Counted from the stretch's first letter, positions 34,078 to 43,978 are shown. The stretch is DNA of 64,000 bases from Paenibacillus barcinonensis (GCF_003217495.1 NZ_QJSW01000013.1:62001-126000); one strand, 5' to 3'. The notes: generated from the sequence alone by a model not told the origin. Numbers and translations: made by a program.

Positions 34078-34983
34078 TTACTTCTCTTCTGGCTGCTGCT
34101 TCGGTGCGGATTCGGACAGATATGTCCAGTTTTCCTTCTGCACCACCAGTCCATCCTTCATCAGCTTGCCAAGCGCACGCTTGAACGCTGATTTACTGAT
34201 GCCGAAGCGCTGTTTGATAATGTCCGGCGGTGTCGCATCCGAATACGGCATGCCGCCCATTGGGCGCTCCTTCATAAAAGCAAGCAGCTTGTCTGCGTCT
34301 TCGTTGCGCCCAACCTCTTTGCGCTGCGTCATAGCCAGATTCACACGTCCGTCTTCACGCACCAGCGTAACCCGGCATTTCACTTTCTCCCCTAGACGCA
34401 GCATGTGACTGCGCTCGGAGGAATGAATCATGCCAATCGCACCAAAACCAAGCACACCGCCATCTACGAGTACAAACGTGCCCATTTGAAGTGGCTTGTA
34501 CACCAGGGCCTCAACCCACTGATTAACCCACGTGGTCGGTGCATGGAAAGCAAGTGGTGCAAGCTCACGTTCTCCGGCCAGTTTGGCGCGGAGTCGTCCT
34601 TGCTTGTCATGCTCCATCATCACGAACACTTCATCCCCAACTTGAGGACGTAGCTCTTCAAGCTCGGGTAATTCACGAATGGGAAGCAGCAATTGACGTC
34701 CAAGACCCATCTCCAGAAAACATCCAAGACGTGGATGCACATCCGCTACAACCAGCTTAGCCATCTCTCCAAGCGTGAGGTAAGGTTTTTTCATCGTAAC
34801 AGCAAGGCGGTCCTCTGTATCAAAAAACACAAAAACCTCCAGTGTTTCACCGATTTTGATGTCCCGAGTCAGCTCGGTGTAGTGAAGCAATACATCTTCC
34901 GATCCTGTCGTCAAAAAGTAGCCAAAGGGTGACACTTCACGTGAAACCGGCAGCGAGACGACTGTTCCTGCAATCAAGCTCAT
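34078..34983 (-). CDS. cvfB: CvfB-like S1 RNA-binding regulator
   Basis: 301 residues. Three S1-like OB domains and a C-terminal winged helix (FGISKSAFKRALGKLMKDGL). The opening LIAGTVVSLPVSREVSPFGYFL and DTEDRLAVTMKKPYLTLGEM match the CvfB/YitL family, which binds RNA and affects virulence and stress genes in staphylococci. The start overlaps the rsfS stop by four bases, so it belongs to that operon. A 22-residue Gln/Glu-rich tail ends the protein. Confidence 0.88.
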   Translation of the reverse strand: MSLIAGTVVSLPVSREVSPFGYFLTTGSEDVLLHYTELTRDIKIGETLEVFVFFDTEDRLAVTMKKPYLTLGEMAKLVVADVHPRLGCFLEMGLGRQLLLPIRELPELEELRPQVGDEVFVMMEHDKQGRLRAKLAGERELAPLAFHAPTTWVNQWVEALVYKPLQMGTFVLVDGGVLGFGAIGMIHSSERSHMLRLGEKVKCRVTLVREDGRVNLAMTQRKEVGRNEDADKLLAFMKERPMGGMPYSDATPPDIIKQRFGISKSAFKRALGKLMKDGLVVQKENWTYLSESAPKQQPEEK

Positions 34984-35327
34984 ACGGTCTCCACCACTTT
35001 GGCGTCAGACCAGAGACGCTCGATATTGTAATACTCACGCTCATCGCGGTGGAATACGTGAACCACCACATCACCAAGATCCATCAGGACCCAGCGTGCA
35101 GAATCCATACCCTCGATGCCTTTGATCGTTACACCGGCAGCATGGGCCTGTTTGCGGATTTCTGTAGCAATCGCCTGCACCTGTGTATCGGAATTCCCGT
35201 GGCAGATCACAAAATAATCTGCAACAAGCGAAATAGTATTCAGGTCCAACGCCACAATGTTGGATGCCTTTTTATCATCAGCGGCGGCAACCACCATATT
35301 CATAAGTTCTTTCGATGATACTGTCAT
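34980..35327 (-). CDS. rsfS: RsfS, ribosomal silencing factor
   Basis: 115 residues. RsfS binds uL14 and blocks subunit joining in starvation. Motifs: NIVALDLNTISLVADYFVIC, ARWVLMDLGDVVVHVFH and REYYNIERLW. Overlaps yqeK upstream and cvfB downstream by four bases each, so the three are translationally coupled. Confidence 0.96.
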   Translation of the reverse strand: MTVSSKELMNMVVAAADDKKASNIVALDLNTISLVADYFVICHGNSDTQVQAIATEIRKQAHAAGVTIKGIEGMDSARWVLMDLGDVVVHVFHRDEREYYNIERLWSDAKVVETV

Positions 35328-35917
35328 GAACCAACCTCCATAATCTTTAATTGTGCTATCAAGTCATTTCGCGAGAGCACAGTGAGCGGATAAATAACAC
35401 GGCGCTGAGAAAGCAACAGGCTGATCGTTGAATCAAAGCCGGCAATCAAACCTTCCTCCAGACTGCGATGCGCCTGCTCACGAATATGCTCCACACCTGG
35501 GAAATCACGTCCCGGCTCAATATAGTCCGCAAGACAGACCACTTTGTCCAGCAGACTCATGCCCACTCTACCTGAAGTATGCCACCGAATGGCGTTTATA
35601 ATTTCGGAATCGGACACACCATAATCACGCTCGGCAACAAAAGCACCCACTTCAGAATGCCAGAGCTGCTTGTCATGTGTTAACAATTCGACATTTAATC
35701 TATTATTATGATCACGAATGATCGCTTCCATCTCTGCTATAGGCCAATATTTCGCCACGTCATGCAGAATCGCCGCCACATCAGCCTTCTCGGGATCAGC
35801 ACCATACTTTTCAGCCAGGGCAACTGCAGATTCCATAACCCCCTGCGTATGTTTCCAGCGTTTGGCGGGCATCTGTGCAGAAACAGCCCGGATTAATTCC
35901 TCACGGCTTAACGCCAT
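35324..35917 (-). CDS. yqeK: YqeK, HD-domain diadenosine tetraphosphatase
   Basis: 197 residues. HD-domain hydrolase: histidine of HTQGVMESAV, the HD pair in AAILHDVAKYWP, and the distal NAIRWHTSGR and CLADYIEPGRDF motifs are all present. YqeK enzymes split Ap4A to two ADP. Adjacent nadD and rsfS agree with the family's usual location; here nadD overlaps it by 17 bases. Confidence 0.93.
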   Translation of the reverse strand: MALSREELIRAVSAQMPAKRWKHTQGVMESAVALAEKYGADPEKADVAAILHDVAKYWPIAEMEAIIRDHNNRLNVELLTHDKQLWHSEVGAFVAERDYGVSDSEIINAIRWHTSGRVGMSLLDKVVCLADYIEPGRDFPGVEHIREQAHRSLEEGLIAGFDSTISLLLSQRRVIYPLTVLSRNDLIAQLKIMEVGS

Positions 35918-36491
35918 ATAAACCGCTCCTTACAATGTATTGATGCACTGCATCAGGGATCATAAAACGTACGGAATGCCCCTTCGCGAGCCGTCTGCGA
36001 ATAGCTGTGGATGAAATATCAACAAGCGGCATTTCTGCCAGCAGCACCCGATCCTGCAACGGTTCTGGCAGATCGTCCAGATGCAGCTGAAAGCCCGGAC
36101 GTCCAACACCGATAAAGGTCAGCCTGGACGCCAGCTCTTCGATCTCTTCCCACTTCGGAAGATAGTTGACCATATCCGCCCCGATAATGAAATAAAATTC
36201 ATGTTCCGGGTGTCGGCGCCATAGCTCACGCATCGTATCAATCGTATAGGATACGCCGCCAAGCTCCATTTCGATGCCTAACACTGCATACTGGGGAGCA
36301 TCCTTTATAGCAGCCTCCGTCATCTCCAGACGTTGCCGCCCCGTTGCACCGGCCTCGGGCTTGTGAGGCGGTACATGAGAGGGCATAAACCAGATTTCAT
36401 CCAGTGCATGCGCATCCCTTGCCGCTTCCGCTGCCAGCAAATGCCCCATATGGATCGGATCAAACGTACCGCCCATGATGCCGATTTTCAC
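35901..36491 (-). CDS. nadD: NadD, nicotinate-nucleotide adenylyltransferase
   Basis: 196 residues. Nucleotidyltransferase with GGTFDPIHMGHLLAAEAA at the start, FIIGADM in the middle and the ISSTAIRRRLAKGHSVRFMI signature near the end. It adenylates nicotinate mononucleotide in NAD synthesis. I chose the GTG at 36491 because GGAG lies ten bases upstream; the GTG at 36500 is one base from that site. Overlaps yqeK. Confidence 0.96.
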   Translation of the reverse strand: MKIGIMGGTFDPIHMGHLLAAEAARDAHALDEIWFMPSHVPPHKPEAGATGRQRLEMTEAAIKDAPQYAVLGIEMELGGVSYTIDTMRELWRRHPEHEFYFIIGADMVNYLPKWEEIEELASRLTFIGVGRPGFQLHLDDLPEPLQDRVLLAEMPLVDISSTAIRRRLAKGHSVRFMIPDAVHQYIVRSGLYGVKP

Positions 36492-36505
36492 CCGCGCCAC
36501 GCTCC

Positions 36506-36799
36506 TTATCTCGGAAGTTCGATCTGTTTGTTATCGCGTGATTCTTTGTACAGGATAATGGTGCTGCCGATGACTTGTACCAGCTCGCTGCCTGTTTCAC
36601 GGGCAACCTCTGCAGCAATTTCATTTTTATCATCCAGGTTGTTGTTCAGCACTTGCACTTTCATCAATTCGCGCTTTTCAATTGCCTCTTCAATATGGCG
36701 GAACAAATGTTCATTCGTGCCCCCTTTACCAATTTGAAAAACAGGGGTCAGATGATGTGCCTGTGACCGCAAAAAACGCTTTTGTTTACCAGTTAACAT
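36506..36799 (-). CDS. yhbY: YhbY-like ribosome-assembly RNA-binding protein
   Basis: 97 residues, one CRM domain: LTGKQKRFLRSQAHHLTPVF, a GxxG loop in IGKGGTNEH, and LVQVIGSTIILYKES. It binds pre-50S particles in homologues. Six-to-15-base spacing to nadD suggests co-transcription. ATG at 36799 behind AAGGAGT. Confidence 0.94.
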   Translation of the reverse strand: MLTGKQKRFLRSQAHHLTPVFQIGKGGTNEHLFRHIEEAIEKRELMKVQVLNNNLDDKNEIAAEVARETGSELVQVIGSTIILYKESRDNKQIELPR

Positions 36800-36876
36800 G
36801 AATACTCCATACTCCTTATGTTGAGCAGGCCCTCAAACCGCTGGACAGCTCTACGCTGTTCGGTGGGCCTGACCGT

Positions 36877-37752
36877 TCAATTATTATTTGTAAAGCTATC
36901 CAAAACCGCACGTCTCATCGTATCTATCGGAGCCGGAATGCCAAGCCAATGCTCGAATGCAATCGCGCCTTGATAGATAAACATGCCCAGACCGCCGTGC
37001 ACGGTGCAGCCTCGCATACGGGACTCCCGCAGCAGACGTGTTTCCAGCGGGTTATAGATCAGATCACTGACGGCTGCTCCTTCGCGAATCCAAGCGGGAT
37101 CAACCGGCAGATCATCGACATATGGATGCATTCCGGCTGCTGTCGTATTGATAACGATATCCGCGTCAGCAAGCACAGCTTGTGCTTCATGCATTCCACT
37201 GCCAGAGATGTCCCCCAGATTGTAGTTCCTCAAATCTGCAGCAAGAGCCGCCGCTCTGTCAGCCGTACGATTCAGGATACTGATCTGCTCCGGCTTCTCC
37301 AGCGCGAGTGCGTAAATCACTCCTCTTGCGGCTCCGCCAGCGCCAAGCACTGCAATTTTTTTGCCCTCAATCTGAGGAACAGCCTCTTCCTTCAGTGAAC
37401 GAACATAACCCATCCCGTCAGTATTATACCCTGTCAGTGTGCCATTTTCGTTCACGATAGTATTAACTGCCCCGATTAAACGGGCACTCTCATCAATGAC
37501 ATCAAGATACTGCATGACCTGCTCCTTGTGCGGAATCGTGACATTCACACCGCGATAACCCAGTGCAGTGATTCCACGAACAGCAGCTTGCAGTTGATCC
37601 GGCTTCACATGAAGCGGCATGTACATCCCCTGCACACCTGCTGCCTGCAAAGCGGCATTATGCATCGCCGGCGACTTGGAATGAGCAATCGGATCGCCCA
37701 TCACACCAAGCAGCACAGGCAGTGAAGCATTGAACTTGCTCTCTGCCGACAT
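36877..37752 (-). CDS. aroE: Shikimate dehydrogenase
   Basis: 291 residues. Substrate motif GDPIAHSKSPAMHNAA, catalytic Lys in VTIPHKEQVM, NADP loop AVLGAGGAARGVIYAL, and ATAAGMHP-type INTTAAGM, with a C-terminal GGLGMFIYQGAIAFE. It reduces 3-dehydroshikimate in aromatic amino-acid synthesis. I chose ATG at 37752, with GGAGGGGA upstream, over the frame open to 37797. Between yqeH and yhbY as in B. subtilis (there called aroD or aroE). Confidence 0.95.
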   Translation of the reverse strand: MSAESKFNASLPVLLGVMGDPIAHSKSPAMHNAALQAAGVQGMYMPLHVKPDQLQAAVRGITALGYRGVNVTIPHKEQVMQYLDVIDESARLIGAVNTIVNENGTLTGYNTDGMGYVRSLKEEAVPQIEGKKIAVLGAGGAARGVIYALALEKPEQISILNRTADRAAALAADLRNYNLGDISGSGMHEAQAVLADADIVINTTAAGMHPYVDDLPVDPAWIREGAAVSDLIYNPLETRLLRESRMRGCTVHGGLGMFIYQGAIAFEHWLGIPAPIDTMRRAVLDSFTNNN

Positions 37753-37803
37753 CGGCTCCCCTCCGATCTGTTCCGTTGTTCCAATTAGAAATTGCATCTC
37801 AGG

Positions 37804-38928
37804 CTAGATCAGGGAAGGACGAATCTGTACACGAATCCCTTTGGGAACATGAACTGCAATCAGAGCACCCTCATCACCATTGACCTTGATCCAGCCCAAT
37901 CCGGAGATGAATACATCGGACTGACTGCCACGTTTAATGCGGAATTCATGTCTGGTCCATTCCGGCATCTCGGCTGCGTTCTCCCGTGTTGGGGGTGCAA
38001 GCAATTCTCCCAGGTGATCACGATACAAGTCGTCGGCTCGTTCCAGCTTCGTCCGATGAATGTTCAGCGCTGTACTGATAAAACAAGTGAACGACTGACG
38101 ATCGCCTTCAATAAAATCAAACCGGGCCATGCCGCCGAAGAACAACGTCTGGCCAGCATTCAATTGATATACCGCAGGCTTAAGCGGTTTCTCCGGCATA
38201 ATGGCAGCCAGATCATTACGTGATACAATCTCGCTGAATCTCCATGGATACACGATTCCCGGTGTATCAATGATCGCTTTTCCATCATCCAGCGGAATAT
38301 TAACCATATCCAGCGTTGTTCCCGGATAACGCGAGGTTGTGAGCTCCTGCTCCAGATCGCTGTAGTCTCGAATCAAGCGGTTGATCAGTGTAGACTTACC
38401 TACATTGGTTCCACCAACCACATATACATCCCGATCACCGCGATACGTGCCAACCAGTTCAAGCAAGCGGTCAAAGCCCTGATTCTGCTTCGCACTGCAC
38501 AGAACTACATCTACCGTTCGCAGGCCTTGTTCCTTCGCTTGCTTCTGCACCCAGTTACGCACCTTGTTCCAGTTCGTCACTTTAGGCAACAAATCCGTTT
38601 TGTTTACAGCAAGCAGCACGGGATTGTTTCCAACAAAGCGTTGCAAGCCGGAAATAATACTGCCGTCAAAATCAAACAAATCAACGATATGAATGACCAG
38701 TGCATCCTTATCCCCGATTTTGCTGAGCAGAGCCAGGAACTCGTCCTGATCCACCGTAACAGATGATGACTCATTATAATTTTTGATCCGGAAGCAGCGC
38801 TGGCAGATGACCGGTTCACGATCAAGAGCCTTCTCAGGAATAAATCCGGGCAATTCCGGATTTTCGGTTTGCAGATGCACGCCGCATCCACTACATCTTA
38901 CGGCAATATTGCCGTTAGGTTCTGTCAT
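37804..38928 (-). CDS. yqeH: YqeH, circularly permuted ribosome-biogenesis GTPase
   Basis: 374 residues. An N-terminal zinc finger (CSGCGVHLQ and CQRCFRI) precedes a permuted GTPase with G4 (NKTDLLPK) before G1 (GGTNVGKSTLINR) and G3 (IIDTPGI). It is needed for 30S maturation. The start overlaps the yqeG stop by four bases. Next gene aroE begins about 50 bases later. Confidence 0.96.
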   Translation of the reverse strand: MTEPNGNIAVRCSGCGVHLQTENPELPGFIPEKALDREPVICQRCFRIKNYNESSSVTVDQDEFLALLSKIGDKDALVIHIVDLFDFDGSIISGLQRFVGNNPVLLAVNKTDLLPKVTNWNKVRNWVQKQAKEQGLRTVDVVLCSAKQNQGFDRLLELVGTYRGDRDVYVVGGTNVGKSTLINRLIRDYSDLEQELTTSRYPGTTLDMVNIPLDDGKAIIDTPGIVYPWRFSEIVSRNDLAAIMPEKPLKPAVYQLNAGQTLFFGGMARFDFIEGDRQSFTCFISTALNIHRTKLERADDLYRDHLGELLAPPTRENAAEMPEWTRHEFRIKRGSQSDVFISGLGWIKVNGDEGALIAVHVPKGIRVQIRPSLI

Positions 38929-39452
38929 TTCTTCTTTTCCTCCTCAAGCCATAAGCCTTTCTTACGCAAACTTGACAGAGCAATCCGTTCTACTCTCCGA
39001 TTGAAACGGGTCATAAAGCCCTCATCTCCGATGGAGATTGGCAGCACCAGAACCGTATACAGTCCAAGTCTGTTGCCTCCATACACGTCAGTGAGCATCT
39101 GATCCCCCACAACAATAGTCTTTTCGGGAGTAAGCTCCATCAATCGCATTGCTTTACGAAACGGTACATTCGATGGTTTGCGTGCACTATGCACAAACTG
39201 GATATCCAGCGGAGTCGCAAACAGGGATACACGATTCAGATTGTTATTGGACACAATCATCAGCTTGAATCCTACCTCTTTAACACGCGCGAACCATTCG
39301 ATCAATTCGGGTGTAGCATCAGGTGCTTTGGCTCCAACAAGCGTATTATCCAGGTCAGTTATAATTCCACGATACCCTTGAGCGTACAGTTCTTCCAAAT
39401 TAATGTCAAAAACTGTGTTTACACGCAGCTTGGGCAATAACATTTTAAACAA
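38925..39452 (-). CDS. yqeG: YqeG, HAD-family phosphatase
   Basis: 175 residues, near the 172 of B. subtilis. HAD motif I ITDLDNTLVG, motif II LMIVSNNN, and motif III/IV region IVVGDQMLTDVYGGNRLG. Phosphatase of the IIIA class; substrate unproven. I chose TTG at 39452, because GAGG lies eight bases upstream and the resulting FKMLLPKLRVNTVFD start fits the family; the frame to 39479 has no ribosome site. First gene of yqeG-yqeH-aroE-yhbY-nadD-yqeK-rsfS-cvfB. Confidence 0.92.
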   Translation of the reverse strand: MFKMLLPKLRVNTVFDINLEELYAQGYRGIITDLDNTLVGAKAPDATPELIEWFARVKEVGFKLMIVSNNNLNRVSLFATPLDIQFVHSARKPSNVPFRKAMRLMELTPEKTIVVGDQMLTDVYGGNRLGLYTVLVLPISIGDEGFMTRFNRRVERIALSSLRKKGLWLEEEKKK

Positions 39453-39537
39453 AGAAGTCACCTCAGTTTCATACGACACACTATATCACAAATCCGTCTT
39501 TCCTGAAAATGCAAACTGCCTTTATCGTCAGGAAAAA

Positions 39538-39572
39538 AGGAAAAACGGGACGGGCACCTGTTATGCCCGTTC
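39538..39572 (-). terminator. Terminator overlapping the end of the transglutaminase gene
   Basis: GGAACGGGCA pairs with TGCCCGTCCC, followed by GTTTTTCCTTTTTTCC on the minus strand. The left arm includes the last codons and the stop of the gene at 39561. Confidence 0.8.
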
Positions 39573-41774
39573 CGCTTTCAGTTCCTTTCGCAGCCTCAAG
39601 GCGGCCTGATACACAACCTTCCAGTCATCAGACGTTACCGTTGCCGGACTATAACGTGTCTGTTCAAACTTCATCAGCAGCTCTTCCAATGTGGCTCTAG
39701 CTGACGGTCTGAGCTCGCTCCAGCGAGTTACAGACTCACGCAGCGTTTCGTCACCACTACGTGTCAGGCCCTGCCGTCTCGCATAACGAATCCAGCGCTC
39801 TGTCTCAGCCAATACCTTCTGCTCAGGGGTCAGCGGCTTGCCTGTTCGCAGACGAAGCAGCAGGAATCGCAGCGACAGACGGTTGCGCCAGAACATGTAA
39901 GCGACCCACAGCACAATAACAGCAACTGCAGCCCAGATAACAAAGGAAGGCATCGTAGCATTTGTCTGCTCAGGAGCCTGTGTTTTGGTCTCTTCCTGAA
40001 CCGGTTCTTCCTCCGGCTGCTCCTCTGGCTGATCCACGGATTGAACATCCGGCGTCTCGGTCAACAGCGGCATGTCAAAGCCAGGCGTTGCCTCAACCGG
40101 AATCCATCCGTATTCGCCAAAGTAGACTTCTGCCCAAGAATGGGCATCTGCATTCGTTACGGTATAGGTCGTCTCGATAGGTGCACCAGGCTGGCGAGGA
40201 GCCTGCATGTCCGAACCCAGCGACATTTGTCCAGGCGCATATCCCTTAACCCACCTTGCCGGTATACCCTCCGAGCGTGCCATCATCACAAGGGCAGTGG
40301 AAAAGTAATCGCAGTACCCTTCACGAATATCAAACAGGAAACCCTCAACAAAATCAGCACTCACTTTCCGGGATAAATCCGGATTGTTGGTGTAATTAAA
40401 ATTTTGTTGTAAATAGTTTTGTAGTAATGCCACTTTTTCATACGGTGTATTTGCAGATGCTGTAACCTCTGCCGCCAGATTCTTCACCCGTTCAGGGAAG
40501 CGGGACGGCACCTGCAGATATTTATCGTCTGCGGGATTACTTGAATACAAGGCGTCCGCTGTCTTGGTACGAAGTTCATCCTCTACAATGATCGGTACTT
40601 CGGAAACAATGGTGTAGGTTTTCGGATACTGCGGCTGCTGACGTGTTGTGACTACATGTAATTCAGCCTGATCCGCGTTCCATAACATACGCCCTGCTCT
40701 CTCTTCACCGTTCACCGAGATCACCTGGGATATGGAATATGATCCAAACAGAATCGGATATATGGTGTCGTTCAGCATTGTCACTTTTTGAGTGACCTGC
40801 TTGGTTTTCACTTTTCCGGCCTGGCTGTTCTCCAGCTTCTGATTGGCCTCCACATTATCCATGGATGCACGTCCCGGCTCGTCCCAGCCTGTTCCGGTAT
40901 AATCCGAGCGTGTTTCACCACGCCAGTAGCCTCGGTCACTGGTCGTCACCGACATGACAGGGGTGTAGTCAAAATTAAAGCCCCCGCCAAGCTTGTTGTC
41001 CTCCCGACTGTACCCGGATTCCGTTCCCGCAGGAATATCCAGCACCCCGTTACCCGCCTGGGTCGAGGATGATCCGGTGTAATTACGCCAAGCTGTATAC
41101 GGGTCAGTCAGGGTCGGCGGAACTGCCGGCATGTTCACACTGGCTACAATAATTAATGAAAAAATGATAGCGATATTCGCCAGTATTTTGTAAGGATAGC
41201 GGATCATTCGTTTCCAGCCCTGCGGGTATTGCAGCTGATAATTACGGAAGTGCTGACATACAAGCCAGCCCATGCCCGCAAACATTACCCAGGCAATCTC
41301 CACCCACAACGGAATTTGAGTGAACGAATCCAGAATCCCCAAGGAAATGATATTAATTCCGAGGAACACAAGGATACGTTTCGTTGAATTCACTAGACGA
41401 AGCGCTGCCTCCAGCATCACCCATGCACATAAGGAAAACCAGATATAAGGCGGCATATGCAAAATAAATTGCTCGATCCGTTCGGTCAAGGAACCGAAGG
41501 GGATGTAAACCATGTAATCAATCAACGTTTTATGCAATAGATATATAACTGCAACGGCTTTGACTATGGTTCGATACAGCACCTTAAAGGGAAGCACAAC
41601 CTCCAGAATGCTCACCGCAGCCAGCGTCCATAACACCAGCGAAGTGGTCTCTGTATACCACGATTCCCGTGTAAACGATATCCATTGAATCGCAATTAGA
41701 AATATCCAGAGCAGCGCTGCCGCATGATACCAGGACCTTTTCATACTCAGGCTTTCGTTTCCTCTGGCGTTCAT
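39561..41774 (-). CDS. Membrane transglutaminase-like protein (TgpA-type)
   Basis: 737 residues. About six membrane helices (about 15-215), then a large extracytoplasmic domain with the transglutaminase core: catalytic Cys in EGYCDYFSTALVMMARSEGI, His in NADAHSWAEVYF, and Asp region WIPVEATPGF. A Glu/Gln-rich linker, a further membrane helix (about 610-630) and a DUF4129 tail complete it. These proteins accompany a DUF58 protein and a MoxR ATPase; their cross-linking or protease role is unproven. ATG at 41774 with GGGAGGAGG; the start overlaps the DUF58 stop (ATGA). Confidence 0.9.
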   Translation of the reverse strand: MNARGNESLSMKRSWYHAAALLWIFLIAIQWISFTRESWYTETTSLVLWTLAAVSILEVVLPFKVLYRTIVKAVAVIYLLHKTLIDYMVYIPFGSLTERIEQFILHMPPYIWFSLCAWVMLEAALRLVNSTKRILVFLGINIISLGILDSFTQIPLWVEIAWVMFAGMGWLVCQHFRNYQLQYPQGWKRMIRYPYKILANIAIIFSLIIVASVNMPAVPPTLTDPYTAWRNYTGSSSTQAGNGVLDIPAGTESGYSREDNKLGGGFNFDYTPVMSVTTSDRGYWRGETRSDYTGTGWDEPGRASMDNVEANQKLENSQAGKVKTKQVTQKVTMLNDTIYPILFGSYSISQVISVNGEERAGRMLWNADQAELHVVTTRQQPQYPKTYTIVSEVPIIVEDELRTKTADALYSSNPADDKYLQVPSRFPERVKNLAAEVTASANTPYEKVALLQNYLQQNFNYTNNPDLSRKVSADFVEGFLFDIREGYCDYFSTALVMMARSEGIPARWVKGYAPGQMSLGSDMQAPRQPGAPIETTYTVTNADAHSWAEVYFGEYGWIPVEATPGFDMPLLTETPDVQSVDQPEEQPEEEPVQEETKTQAPEQTNATMPSFVIWAAVAVIVLWVAYMFWRNRLSLRFLLLRLRTGKPLTPEQKVLAETERWIRYARRQGLTRSGDETLRESVTRWSELRPSARATLEELLMKFEQTRYSPATVTSDDWKVVYQAALRLRKELKAERA

Positions 41775-43018
41775 ACCGAACCTCCTCCCATAACTGTAGG
41801 AAGCTCCTGCAGATGAGCAACGGTAAAGGATCTTGTACCCCGTCCCCGCAGCATGGCATTCCATTCGGAACTCCGCCGTGATTCCAGCGAGTCAATCAGG
41901 ATATGACACGGGGTCATGCCACGTGTATCTGCCCAGCGAAGCAGCTCAAGTATTGGGTCATCCTTTTGGGGAGAGATCACAACAAAATAGGCCCCTTGAG
42001 GAAATTGTCTCGCCATGTTCTCCACCCCTGGCAGCAGGGATTGACCCTGCCCGTTATCCTGAATATCCACCAGATGATGTATCATCTTCTGCCGTTCGAT
42101 CAGGCTTTCACTGGGAGGCATATAACATGACTTATCAGACAGGGTTAACAGCCCCATCCCCATTCGCTCCCTTGTGCCATACTCCAGCAGAGAGGCTGTC
42201 GTGGAGACAGCCAGTTCGAATGCTTCTCCGTGTGGATAGCTACCTGCCATAGCGTCGAGCACCAGGATTGTTTTTGGTACAGACTCATGCTCGAACTCTT
42301 TTGACTTCCAGCTACCCGTTTTGGCGGTTGCATTCCAGTGAATACGAGACAGACGATCCCCGTAAACATAATCGCGCACACCGTTAATCTGTGTTGTTTC
42401 CCTTCGTGAACGAGTCAAGGCCGTCTGCGGGCCCGATAAACGAGACTTACGGTCATATAGCTGCCAGTATGGAATAAATACCGTACGGGGAAGTACACGA
42501 AATTCTCCGCTTGCCTTGAAGGTTCCCCGGTGTTCAATCAGTCCAAAGATATCCTCGCTGGCACATTCGGTATCGGAAAACACATATTTTCCTCGCTCTA
42601 GCGGTGGCGTTTGAAATGAAAGCTCGCCGTGTCCACGCATACTCGGAATAAGGCTTTCTTTAAAGGACCACGATTCTCCATTATGCCGGTGCAGCATCTC
42701 TCGTACAACGACATAAGGTAGTGGAAGAAATCCCGGAATGTTCAGGCTGAGCTGCACCTGGATCTGATCACCGGCATGAAGCAGCTCCTCATGGTTATGG
42801 CCGGAAGACAGCTTGCGTACGCCTTGGGTCCGTTTCACACCACTGAATCCGGCAATCGCCAGATACAGGCAAAGCAGCGTCACCATGGACAACAGCATAA
42901 GTGAGGTCTTTCCTCCCTGGAACAAAACATACGCGAGACAGCACATCCACACCATTGCGATGCCCCATACGCGTGGGTGGCGCAGGCCTCGGCTGACAGT
43001 TGTCAAAAGCGGTCTCAT
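41771..43018 (-). CDS. DUF58 (vWA-like) membrane protein
   Basis: 415 residues. Two N-terminal helices, then a beta-rich segment and the DUF58 core GDRLSRIHWNATAKTG with a vWA-like fold after it (ILVLDAMAGSYPHG, MIDAS-like). DUF58 proteins work with MoxR ATPases in membrane-protein maturation or metal insertion; exact role here unknown. ATG at 43018 is likely; a TTG one codon earlier is also possible. Middle gene of MoxR-DUF58-transglutaminase. Confidence 0.9.
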   Translation of the reverse strand: MRPLLTTVSRGLRHPRVWGIAMVWMCCLAYVLFQGGKTSLMLLSMVTLLCLYLAIAGFSGVKRTQGVRKLSSGHNHEELLHAGDQIQVQLSLNIPGFLPLPYVVVREMLHRHNGESWSFKESLIPSMRGHGELSFQTPPLERGKYVFSDTECASEDIFGLIEHRGTFKASGEFRVLPRTVFIPYWQLYDRKSRLSGPQTALTRSRRETTQINGVRDYVYGDRLSRIHWNATAKTGSWKSKEFEHESVPKTILVLDAMAGSYPHGEAFELAVSTTASLLEYGTRERMGMGLLTLSDKSCYMPPSESLIERQKMIHHLVDIQDNGQGQSLLPGVENMARQFPQGAYFVVISPQKDDPILELLRWADTRGMTPCHILIDSLESRRSSEWNAMLRGRGTRSFTVAHLQELPTVMGGGSV

Positions 43019-43021
43019 CAA

Positions 43022-43978
43022 TTATTGCCCCATGGATACAGGCACACGAACCTGCTGTAAAATCGAATTGAGAACAGCCTCTGAGCTCATGCTGTCCAGT
43101 CTGGATTCAGGACGAAGCACAATACGATGAGAAATAACATACGGAGCCATCGTTTTTACATCATCCGGCAGCACATAGTCTCGCTCCTGCAGGAAGGCGA
43201 AGGCTTTCACAGCCATCATGAAGGAAATGGCCGCCCGCGGGCTTGCTCCCAGGAGCACAGAAGGATGTGAGCGTGTGTGACGAACCACGTCCAGCAAGTA
43301 GTCCACCACCGGATCACCAATAAACACTTCTTTTATCTCCTGCTGAATAGCCGAGATCTGATCCATGTGTGTTACCGATGCCAGCCTGTCCACTGGCTGC
43401 CCGGATTGATGCTGCTTGAGCAGCGTTTTTTCGATATCCTTGTCAGGATAACCCAAACTGATCTTTAACATAAACCGGTCAAGCTGTGCTTCAGGCAGAG
43501 TATATGTCCCCTCAAAATCAATCGGATTCTGGGTTGCACAGAGCATGAACGGATGAGGTAGATCGTACGTGTCGCCATCAACGGTTACGCTGCGCTCCTC
43601 CATCACTTCGAGCAGCGCGGACTGTGTTTTGGTTGTTGCCCGATTAATTTCGTCCGCCAGCAAAATATTGGTCATCACAGGGCCCGGCCTGAAATAGAAG
43701 CGCTCATCCTTTGGATGAAACACCGATACCCCTGTAATATCACTTGGTAAAATATCAGGATTACATTGAATACGCCGGTATTCACCGCGCATGGATTTGG
43801 AAAGTGCCTTGATTAACTGTGTTTTGCCCGTTCCCGGTACGTCTTCAATCAGAACGTGCCCGCCTGCAAGCAAAGCTGTGAGTAAAAGTTGAATTTCAAA
43901 GGACTTCCCCATAATGCAGGACTCCAGATTAGAACGAACTGCAGATATAATTTGGATCGACTCTTTGCGCACAGGCAT
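43022..43978 (-). CDS. MoxR-family AAA ATPase
   Basis: 318 residues. Walker A EDVPGTGKTQLIK, Walker B ILLADEINRATTKTQSALLE, sensor-1 LCATQNP, arginine finger region EAQLDRFMLK, and C-terminal lid with GASPRAAISF. MoxR ATPases act as chaperones for vWA-domain partners. Start ATG at 43978 behind AGGAGG. First gene of the three-gene operon. Confidence 0.94.
   Translation of the reverse strand: MPVRKESIQIISAVRSNLESCIMGKSFEIQLLLTALLAGGHVLIEDVPGTGKTQLIKALSKSMRGEYRRIQCNPDILPSDITGVSVFHPKDERFYFRPGPVMTNILLADEINRATTKTQSALLEVMEERSVTVDGDTYDLPHPFMLCATQNPIDFEGTYTLPEAQLDRFMLKISLGYPDKDIEKTLLKQHQSGQPVDRLASVTHMDQISAIQQEIKEVFIGDPVVDYLLDVVRHTRSHPSVLLGASPRAAISFMMAVKAFAFLQERDYVLPDDVKTMAPYVISHRIVLRPESRLDSMSSEAVLNSILQQVRVPVSMGQ

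Noticed and set aside
36826..36871. Hairpin AGGCCC/GGGCCT between aroE and yhbY
   Set aside because: It has no T run on either strand and lies in a short spacer inside an operon; not called as a terminator.
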